NCBI GenBank assembly: GCA_029227155.1
Contig: JAQXZJ010000014.1
Span: 1 to 34,115, forward strand
Source of the DNA: Erysipelotrichaceae bacterium
Lineage (GTDB): Bacteria > Bacillota_I > Bacilli_A > Erysipelotrichales > Erysipelotrichaceae
DNA length: 34,115 bases
Direction of reading: 5' to 3'
Shown one piece after another: positions 27,113 through 34,115 of the stretch; the stretch's first letter is position 1; each line of letters opens with the position of its first letter. A model generated the notes under the pieces. It was not told the DNA's origin and ran no database searches. It saw nothing but the letters and a program-made list of their open reading frames with translations. The position numbers and the translations under genes were made by a program.

Positions 27113-28453
27113 ATGGCTAGGCAATTGCCACAGAGTATTGATGCAGAGCAATCGCTATTAGGATCAATGCTTTTGTATCCTGAAAGTATTCGGTTAGCAT
27201 ATGAACAAGGAATCGAAGAAAATGATTTTTATCTAGATGCGAATCGTAGAATTTTTTCAGTGATTATGGGGATAGACGATGAAAAAAAGCCAGTAGAGAT
27301 TGCTGGTGTGGTCACTCGATTAACGGATTTAGGACGTCTACAACAAGTCGGTGGCGTGGAGTATCTAATGAAACTTGCCGATATGGCTACAGCTCCTGCT
27401 AATTGTGGCTATTATATTGAATTGATTCAAAATAAAGCGTTGTTGCGTCGATTAATTGAAAGTGCAACTGAAATATCGGAAGAAGGCATGGAACGTTCGT
27501 ATGATATTGATGAAGTGCTTGATCATGCGGAAAAGAAGATTTTAGAAGTGACGCGGAGCAGAAAAACTTCTGAATTTCGGACGAGTAAACAGGTTGTTCA
27601 ATCCGTATTAAAAGAATTAGAACTGTTACAACAAAATCGTGGACTAACAGGTGTTCGTACCAATTTTGAAAAACTGGACTATATTACCAATGGATTTCAA
27701 CCAGGGGATCTGATTATTTTGGCAGCTCGTCCATCTATGGGGAAAACAGCTTTTGCGTTGAATGTTTGTATGAATGCTGCGGTATTGTTTGATAAAAAGG
27801 TAGCGTTGTTTTCTTTGGAAATGCCTGGGGAACAATTGATGAAACGTATGTTATCAGCAAAAGGCGGTGTACAGGGGAATAAATTACGGAATGGTTTTTT
27901 AGATAATCAGGATTGGAACAATCTTTATGATGCAGCTAGGGAGTTGCAGGAAGCAAGTATCTTTTTAGATGATAGTTCTTCCATTCGGATTTCAGAGATA
28001 TTTTCTAAATGTAGAAAATTGAAATCAGAACAGGGGTTAGATTTAATTATTATCGACTACTTGCAGTTAATTACTGGATCTAGAGAAACAGAGAGCAGAC
28101 AACAGGAAGTATCTGATATTTCTCGTAGTTTGAAACAATTGGCTCGTGAAATGGAGTGTCCAGTGATTGCTTTGTCGCAATTATCTCGTAAAGTTGAAAG
28201 CCGTGGAGATGATAAACGGCCGATGTTATCGGATTTGCGTGAGTCAGGTTCTATTGAACAGGATGCTGACTTGGTTATTTTCTTGCATAGTAATGATTAT
28301 TATAAAAAAGAAAAGCCAGAGATCAGGGCAATGAAAGTGATTATTGCGAAGCATCGTAATGGCGCAACTGCAGATGTAGATTTGACTTTTGAAGCAAGTA
28401 TCAATACTTTCTTCAATGCAGCTAAGGAAGGAGTTACACCAGATGAAGAATAA
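27113..28453 (+). CDS. dnaB: Replicative DNA helicase (DnaB; DnaC in B. subtilis)
   Basis: LPQSIDAEQSLLGSML, LIILAARPSMGKTAFALN, VALFSLEMPGEQL, LDLIIIDYLQLITG. Confidence 0.97.
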   Translation: MARQLPQSIDAEQSLLGSMLLYPESIRLAYEQGIEENDFYLDANRRIFSVIMGIDDEKKPVEIAGVVTRLTDLGRLQQVGGVEYLMKLADMATAPANCGYYIELIQNKALLRRLIESATEISEEGMERSYDIDEVLDHAEKKILEVTRSRKTSEFRTSKQVVQSVLKELELLQQNRGLTGVRTNFEKLDYITNGFQPGDLIILAARPSMGKTAFALNVCMNAAVLFDKKVALFSLEMPGEQLMKRMLSAKGGVQGNKLRNGFLDNQDWNNLYDAARELQEASIFLDDSSSIRISEIFSKCRKLKSEQGLDLIIIDYLQLITGSRETESRQQEVSDISRSLKQLAREMECPVIALSQLSRKVESRGDDKRPMLSDLRESGSIEQDADLVIFLHSNDYYKKEKPEIRAMKVIIAKHRNGATADVDLTFEASINTFFNAAKEGVTPDEE

Positions 28454-29990
28454 ATTAGTTCTAGTAATTGGAATCTTTTTAAGTGTGGTTTTGGCATATA
28501 TATTTCCTGCGATGGAACAAACGAAATCATATGATACAGCGATTTCTTATGCACAAGATACCGGTTCAGAAGATACATTATTAGTACAAAAAAAACAGGA
28601 GATCTTATCAGAGCCTCACATTGTTTCTAAAATTTATTTAAAAGACCAGTTAATTGGTGTTTTAACAAATGAAGAAACATTAAAGAATACATTAAAAGAA
28701 GTATATAAAAGAGATTATGAAGTGAATTTTCCAAATACGGAAGTAGGATTAGGAGAAGACGTTTATATCGTACAGGAACAATCGTATATAAAGTATCAAG
28801 ATATTGATGAAGAAATCATGAATTACTTGTCGAATAATAATCTATTCTCTATTTTGACAAATAAAGTACAATTTAGTAATGGTGCTGTTATCTACGTTAA
28901 AAATGCAGAAGATTTTGTGAATGCACGGGAACGCTTTTTACTTAATTTTATTTCTAAAGGAGCTTATGATGCGTTAAAACTCAATCAAACACCAACAGCT
29001 TTAACGACATTTGGTGAGCAGGAATTGAGCCTTGAAGTATTGGAAAAAATGACGATTACACAGGGACTAGCACCTCAAAACAAAATTTTGATGACAGACG
29101 ATGATATTTTGGAATTTTTAAATTATGGTTATGGTACTACGAAGACCTATTATACTGTAAAACCTTACGATACGGTTGAAGGGGTTGCGCGTCAGGCGAG
29201 AACAGGAATTGATGCTCAACAATTAATCAGTATTAATCCGGGAGTATTAAAGTCAGAAGATCAAGTGTTATCTGTTGGTCAAAAACTAAATGTCACGTAT
29301 TTTAATTCTCCATTAACAGTAGTTGTTGTAAAAGAACGGTTAGCGGAAGAAATTGTGTATCCAGAACCAACAAAATATATTTATGATAATACCTTGCCAG
29401 CCGGAAGACGTGTTGTTGTATCTAAGGAAGTCATTGGGAAAAGAAATGTGCGTTATTATGACACCTATACCAATGGGATCTTAACTAGTGGGGAAGAGGT
29501 TTCTAGTTTAACAACGGTTCAACCAGTACAGGAAATCATCCGCGTGGGTGTATATAACGAAGAAGATTATAATGAAATTATCGGGGGAGGATCTGGACAA
29601 TTCCGTTGGCCTGTTCAAAACCCTAGAATTACTTGCCGTTGGGGCTGTTATGCAGGACATCAGGCAATAGACATCCAGAATCGGTATAACTTATATGGAA
29701 ACTGCTATGCATCAGATGCTGGTGTTGTTATCAAGAACTCTTATGATAGTATTGGAGGATATTCGATTCAAATTGACCATGGTAATGGATACTATACATA
29801 TTATGGACACTTTAGAGAAAGAAGTGCTGTAAAGGTAGGAGCTCATGTTGAAAAAGGGCAGATGATTGGTAAGATTGGTGCCACAGGATATGCGACAGGA
29901 CCACACGTTCACTTTGAAGTATGGGTAGGTGGCCGACCTTATACTAGTGGGGCACGAAGAATCAATCCGTGCAGTGTATTAGGATGTTAA
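28443..29990 (+). CDS. Secreted M23 family peptidase with LysM-like and G5-like domains
   Basis: N-terminal signal/anchor; LysM-like YTVKPYDTVEGVARQ; G5-like stretch RRVVVSKEVIGKRNVRYYDTYTNG; M23 GHQAID...YTYYGHF...GPHVHFEVW; overlaps dnaB stop. Confidence 0.88.
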   Translation: MKNKLVLVIGIFLSVVLAYIFPAMEQTKSYDTAISYAQDTGSEDTLLVQKKQEILSEPHIVSKIYLKDQLIGVLTNEETLKNTLKEVYKRDYEVNFPNTEVGLGEDVYIVQEQSYIKYQDIDEEIMNYLSNNNLFSILTNKVQFSNGAVIYVKNAEDFVNARERFLLNFISKGAYDALKLNQTPTALTTFGEQELSLEVLEKMTITQGLAPQNKILMTDDDILEFLNYGYGTTKTYYTVKPYDTVEGVARQARTGIDAQQLISINPGVLKSEDQVLSVGQKLNVTYFNSPLTVVVVKERLAEEIVYPEPTKYIYDNTLPAGRRVVVSKEVIGKRNVRYYDTYTNGILTSGEEVSSLTTVQPVQEIIRVGVYNEEDYNEIIGGGSGQFRWPVQNPRITCRWGCYAGHQAIDIQNRYNLYGNCYASDAGVVIKNSYDSIGGYSIQIDHGNGYYTYYGHFRERSAVKVGAHVEKGQMIGKIGATGYATGPHVHFEVWVGGRPYTSGARRINPCSVLGC

Positions 29991-29991
29991 A

Positions 29992-30756
29992 ATGGAGTTT
30001 CATGTATTAGCAAGCGGATCCAAGGGAAATTGTAGTTTGATCATTTCGGAAGATACAAAAATTATGATTGACTGTGGGTGTAGTAAAAAATATATTCGGG
30101 ATTGCATGGCTGAAATTGGGTATTCTATGGATCAATTAGATGCTTTGTTGCTAACACATTCTCATACGGATCATATTCGTAGCGTCGATTTATTTGCGGA
30201 TATTCCTGTCTATGCACCATTTGAAGTGTTTAATCGCAAAGATGAAATAGATGTTGTTCCCTATCAAAGGTTTCAAATTGGACAGTTTTTTATCTGCCCA
30301 TTGCCTTTGTCACACGACGCAGGACCAACAGTTGGATATGTAATCGAAGATTCGCAAGAAAAACTAGTATATGTTACAGATACGGGATATTTTAATGAAC
30401 ATAATATACCGTATGTTGAGAATGCAAATTACTATATCTTTGAAAGCAATCATGATATTCCGACATTGATGGCAACTAGTCGTCCTCAATTTTTAAAAGC
30501 ACGAATCTTATCAAATTATGGGCATTTGTGCAATGAGGATGCTTCTGCAATCTTAAGTCGTATTATTGGAGAACGGACAACGGAAGTTATTTTAGCTCAT
30601 ATTTCCCAAGAAGCGAATACCAGAAAAATGGCATTTGACTGTTTTGTTCAAGAACTTCATTTGATTGGTTTTCCACTAAAACAAATAAAAATTCATGCGG
30701 CAGGACAGTATGAAATGTATCATGGTGGAAGAAAAAAAGAGAAGATTTCTGGATAA
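29992..30756 (+). CDS. walJ: MBL-fold metallohydrolase WalJ/YycJ-like
   Basis: MEFHVLASGSKGNCSLI, LLTHSHTDHI, VYVTDTGYF, ESNHD. Confidence 0.9.
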   Translation: MEFHVLASGSKGNCSLIISEDTKIMIDCGCSKKYIRDCMAEIGYSMDQLDALLLTHSHTDHIRSVDLFADIPVYAPFEVFNRKDEIDVVPYQRFQIGQFFICPLPLSHDAGPTVGYVIEDSQEKLVYVTDTGYFNEHNIPYVENANYYIFESNHDIPTLMATSRPQFLKARILSNYGHLCNEDASAILSRIIGERTTEVILAHISQEANTRKMAFDCFVQELHLIGFPLKQIKIHAAGQYEMYHGGRKKEKISG

Positions 30757-30769
30757 AATTGGCAGATTC

Positions 30770-30805
30770 AAAAGCACAATATCAGGGAGGTTGTGCTTTT
30801 TTTTT
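30770..30805 (+). terminator. Rho-independent terminator
   Basis: aaaagcacaa-tatcagggagg-ttgtgctttt followed by ttttt. Confidence 0.85.
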
Positions 30806-30848
30806 ATAAATTATCATGGTAAAATAAAATGGAACGGAGTTGATGATA

Positions 30849-31538
30849 GTGTTAAATTTACAAAATGTATCAAAAACATATAAAAACGGTGTAAATGCAT
30901 TACATGATATCAACCTGAAAATTGAACAGGGTGAATTTGTATATATTATCGGTGCTACTGGTTCAGGGAAAAGTACGTTAATTAAATTAATCGATGGGGA
31001 AGAGATTCCTACTTCGGGTACAGTAGAAGTTGCAGGAATTAATGTTGGGAAACTGAAACACAAAAAGGTTCCTAAATATCGTCGTAATATTGGTGTTGTT
31101 TTCCAAGACTATCGTTTGTTACCAGCAAAGACAGTATTTGAAAATGTAGCATTTGCTTTAGAGGTGATTAATTTACCCACTCTAGAAATTCGTCGTAGGG
31201 TACGAGAAGTTCTGGAACTTGTTGGATTAGAAGATAAAGCAAACTCGTTTCCACATGAATTATCTGGTGGACAACAACAACGGGTAGCAATTGCTCGAGC
31301 AATTGCAAACCGTCCAAAAATCTTAATCGCTGATGAGCCTACAGGAAATTTGGATCCAGATACCGCTAAAGGAATTTTGGAACTATTAGGAATTATTAAT
31401 CAAGAAGAAAAAACTACGGTAATGATGGTAACGCATGATCGTAACATTGTGGATGCAATTCGTCATCGAACCATTAAATTAGAAAATGGCTTTATTGTGG
31501 CCGACTTTGTAGAAGGAGGCTATGAACACCATGTTTAG
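30849..31538 (+). CDS. ftsE: Cell division ATP-binding protein FtsE
   Basis: IIGATGSGKSTLIKLIDGEEIPTSG, VVFQDYRLLPAKTVFENVAFAL, LSGGQQQRVAIARAI, LIADEPTGNLDP; start uncertain (GTG 30849 has better RBS spacing than ATG 30843). Confidence 0.95.
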   Translation: MLNLQNVSKTYKNGVNALHDINLKIEQGEFVYIIGATGSGKSTLIKLIDGEEIPTSGTVEVAGINVGKLKHKKVPKYRRNIGVVFQDYRLLPAKTVFENVAFALEVINLPTLEIRRRVREVLELVGLEDKANSFPHELSGGQQQRVAIARAIANRPKILIADEPTGNLDPDTAKGILELLGIINQEEKTTVMMVTHDRNIVDAIRHRTIKLENGFIVADFVEGGYEHHV

Positions 31539-32430
31539 AGCGTTAGGAAGACATATCAAAGAAGCGTTTTTGGGAATATCTCGACATTTTGCCATGTCGT
31601 TATCTGCAGCAAGTGCAGTAACGGTAACATTGCTGTTAATGAGTATATTAGTTTTAACCATTGGGAATATTTCTCAGATTACGCAGAATTTACAAGAGAA
31701 AGTATCTATTTTTGTTAGAATTGATGAATCAATTACGGATACAGAAATTTACTCTTTGAAAAACCGAGTGGAAAAGGTAGAAGGGGTCCATTCTGTAGAA
31801 TACTCTTCAAAAGACAATGAGTTGGATCGATTGATCGAAGAATTTGGAGAGGAAGGAAGTTTACTAGAAGTATATCGTGGAGAGGAAAATCCATTAAGCA
31901 GAGCGTTTATCGTAGAGGTAGAACGTGGTGCTAAAATCTCAGAGGTATCAGAACGAATCAGCAAGATCTATGGAGTAGAAGAATCACTATTTGGTGGTAC
32001 TGCAACGGAACAATTTGTTGAGTCTTTGGATGCGATTCGTATTGGTGGCGGTATCGTTGTAATTGCGTTGAGTCTTTTGGCAATATTCTTAATTGCAAAT
32101 ACGATCAAAATCACCATTTTTGCTCGTCAAGATGAGATTGCTATCATGCGTCATGTTGGAGCAACCAATGGTTATATTCGTACACCATTTGTGATAGAAG
32201 GAATCATTATTGGCTTAATTGGAGCTATCATACCAATTCTTTTTACCATTATTGCGTATGATTTCCTATATACAGCAATGGATGGCAAACTAATTACAGG
32301 TATGTTAACACTGTTACCTGTGTTCCCATTTACTTTATGGGTTTCAGGAACATTAGTAGGAATGAGTGTTTTAGTTGGTTGGATCGGAAGCTTGCTATCA
32401 GTGAATAAGAATTTGAGGTGGAAACGATGA
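31522..32430 (+). CDS. ftsX: Cell division protein FtsX
   Basis: FRALGRHIKEAFLGISRHFAMSLSAASAVTVTLLLMS; ECD; TM segments with FARQDEIAIMRHVGATNGYIRTPFVIEGIIIGLIGA; follows ftsE. Confidence 0.95.
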   Translation: MNTMFRALGRHIKEAFLGISRHFAMSLSAASAVTVTLLLMSILVLTIGNISQITQNLQEKVSIFVRIDESITDTEIYSLKNRVEKVEGVHSVEYSSKDNELDRLIEEFGEEGSLLEVYRGEENPLSRAFIVEVERGAKISEVSERISKIYGVEESLFGGTATEQFVESLDAIRIGGGIVVIALSLLAIFLIANTIKITIFARQDEIAIMRHVGATNGYIRTPFVIEGIIIGLIGAIIPILFTIIAYDFLYTAMDGKLITGMLTLLPVFPFTLWVSGTLVGMSVLVGWIGSLLSVNKNLRWKR

Positions 32431-33824
32431 AAAAGGTAAGTATATTTTTTGTTGTGTGCTGCCTAGTGTTCGGATTGGGAATTTTCCCTATTGCGGCTGA
32501 TGATTATGATTTTAAAAACAATGAAGATAAATATTATGCCCTGTGTTCAAAAACGGGGCTAACCTCAGAAGAAAAAGCAGCTTGCAAAGCATTTCAATCT
32601 TATTTGACCGAACAGGCAAAAGATATTCAAGATAAAATTAATGATTGGAATTCACAATTAGATTCTATTCGTAAAGATATCAATAAAGTATTACAGGTAA
32701 TTGAACAGTTAGATGCGGAAATTGCTAAAATTGAGCGTCAACAAACTCAACTAGAGAAACAAATTAATGTATTAGAAACGGAAATAGCTTCTTTAGAAAT
32801 TGAAATCAAGGCAAGAGAGGAAAATATTGAAAAGATTGATGAACAGATTAAAATCCGTATGAAAAATATGCAATCAATATTTTCAATCAATAAATATATA
32901 GAGTATATTGCTGGAGCGAACGATTTCGTTGATTTGATTCGTAGAACAAGTGCAATTAATCAATTAATGAATTATGATACGGATCAAATGAAACTGCTGG
33001 AACAAGAAAAAGAAAAGCTAGAAGAGAATGTTACGGAGTTAAATACACAGAAAGCTTCTTTTGTGAGTCAAAACGAATTGCTTGATGATATGAAAAAAGA
33101 AGTACAAAACGCAAAGAATGTTCAAAGAGAATACTATGCGACATATTTGAAGAAACAAGCAGAATTGGAAGCATCAAAACGGGAAAATGTAAAAGATTTA
33201 GATGATTTGCAGGATAAGCTGAATGAAATCTCCAAAGCGTTAGGTTCTGTTGCACCTAGTGCAGGTTGGATTTATCCAGTTAATGCTGGATGGTATATTT
33301 CTGCTGGGGCATGGTATTATCCTTCTAGTTTTGGTGGAGGTCTTCACTTAGGTGTTGATTTTGCGGCAAGCAATAAACGAAAAGTGGTAGCTGTTGCAAA
33401 TGGTGTTGTAGCATATACCTATGACAAATGTACTACTGGTGGTTTGGGAAATAGCTGCGGTGGTGTATGGGGAAGTGGAAATGCGGTCTTGTTATTAGTA
33501 CAAGTTGGTTCACATACCTATGGTGTTTGGACATGCCATATGTCAAAAGGCCTTCAAGTGAAAAAAGGAGATATCGTTACCCAAGGAACAGTTTTAGGTA
33601 ATGTTGGAAGTACAGGAAATTCATCTGGTAATCATACGCATGTTGAAATTTATGATTTAGGTACAATGTCATTACAAACTGCACTGAATACCTTTGCAAG
33701 AACTGGAGATGTAACGTTTGGGGCTGGTTGGGGATCATTGAGAACAACTTGCGATCGAAAAGGAACTCCATGTCGGATGAATCCACAAAAAATATTTAAT
33801 GTAAAACCAGGACAAAGTGCATAA
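32427..33824 (+). CDS. PcsB/EnvC-like coiled-coil M23 (LytM) murein hydrolase or hydrolase activator
   Basis: Signal peptide, long coiled coil, M23 domain LHLGVDFAAS ... GNHTHVEIYD; ATGA overlap with ftsX. Confidence 0.9.
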   Translation: MKKVSIFFVVCCLVFGLGIFPIAADDYDFKNNEDKYYALCSKTGLTSEEKAACKAFQSYLTEQAKDIQDKINDWNSQLDSIRKDINKVLQVIEQLDAEIAKIERQQTQLEKQINVLETEIASLEIEIKAREENIEKIDEQIKIRMKNMQSIFSINKYIEYIAGANDFVDLIRRTSAINQLMNYDTDQMKLLEQEKEKLEENVTELNTQKASFVSQNELLDDMKKEVQNAKNVQREYYATYLKKQAELEASKRENVKDLDDLQDKLNEISKALGSVAPSAGWIYPVNAGWYISAGAWYYPSSFGGGLHLGVDFAASNKRKVVAVANGVVAYTYDKCTTGGLGNSCGGVWGSGNAVLLLVQVGSHTYGVWTCHMSKGLQVKKGDIVTQGTVLGNVGSTGNSSGNHTHVEIYDLGTMSLQTALNTFARTGDVTFGAGWGSLRTTCDRKGTPCRMNPQKIFNVKPGQSA

Positions 33825-33850
33825 AGATGGGGGGAATCCCATCTTTTTAA
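33823..33850 (+). terminator. Rho-independent terminator of ftsEX operon
   Basis: aaagatggg-gggaat-cccatcttt followed by tt. Confidence 0.8.
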
Positions 33851-33962
33851 TAGAATGAAAAAATTTACATTAAATAATTGATGTATTTTTTCATATGAAG
33901 ATGTGTTTTCATATATTGAATCATTTTTTCAGAAAAGAAAGCAAAATTTTCGAAAAAAGGTG

Positions 33963-33991
33963 TTGACATGAGAAGGTGGATTTGATATTAT
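33963..33991 (+). promoter_or_regulatory. Strong promoter (TTGACA-N17-TATTAT) of a probable rRNA operon starting beyond the window
   Basis: ttgaca 33963, tattat 33986; followed by gatctttgaaaactaaac, a typical Firmicute rRNA leader/boxA-type sequence. Confidence 0.75.
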
Positions 33992-34115
33992 AATCAAGCA
34001 CACGACGAGTGCGCACAGATCTTTGAAAACTAAACAGAAACGTCAATTCAAGCGAAAGAAAGAAACAAAGAAGCATAGAGAGATATGCTGAAAGGATAAC
34101 AGACGAGAGTCAATC

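Noticed and set aside
1-34115. CRISPR arrays, tandem repeats, prophage, toxin-antitoxin or defence islands
   Set aside because: No regularly spaced direct repeats, phage structural genes or recognisable defence genes were seen; no tRNA genes were recognised either, though they could be missed by eye.

Overview
AT-rich, Bacillota-type chromosomal window (gene content and organisation are suggestive of Erysipelotrichia-like Firmicutes; this is inference). Most of it is housekeeping DNA: mnmG, tex, a GntR-deoC divergon, NfeD/SPFH genes, manA, an M42 peptidase, a Clp-like ATPase, ispD, an M24 peptidase, the rpsF-ssb-rpsR-(DUF2232)-gdpP-rplI-dnaB block, an M23 peptidase, walJ, and ftsE-ftsX-PcsB-like. 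A strong promoter and rRNA-leader-like sequence lie at the right edge. The most unusual item is a Clp/Hsp100-like protein (18106-19857) with an intact first AAA+ module, a second module that has lost Walker A and the Walker B Asp, and no recognisable C-terminal D2 small domain or ClpP loop. Other points of interest: divergent promoters on opposite strands sharing one -35 box at the GntR/deoC locus with a perfect 16-bp palindrome at the deoC -10; a 13-bp-arm palindrome over the padR promoter; a truncated IS3-type OrfA remnant containing an unexplained nested long inverted repeat; a candidate S6:S18-type leader before rpsF; and several uncharacterised conserved-looking genes. No CRISPR array, prophage or complete mobile element was seen. 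All assignments come from reading the sequence; no searches were run.
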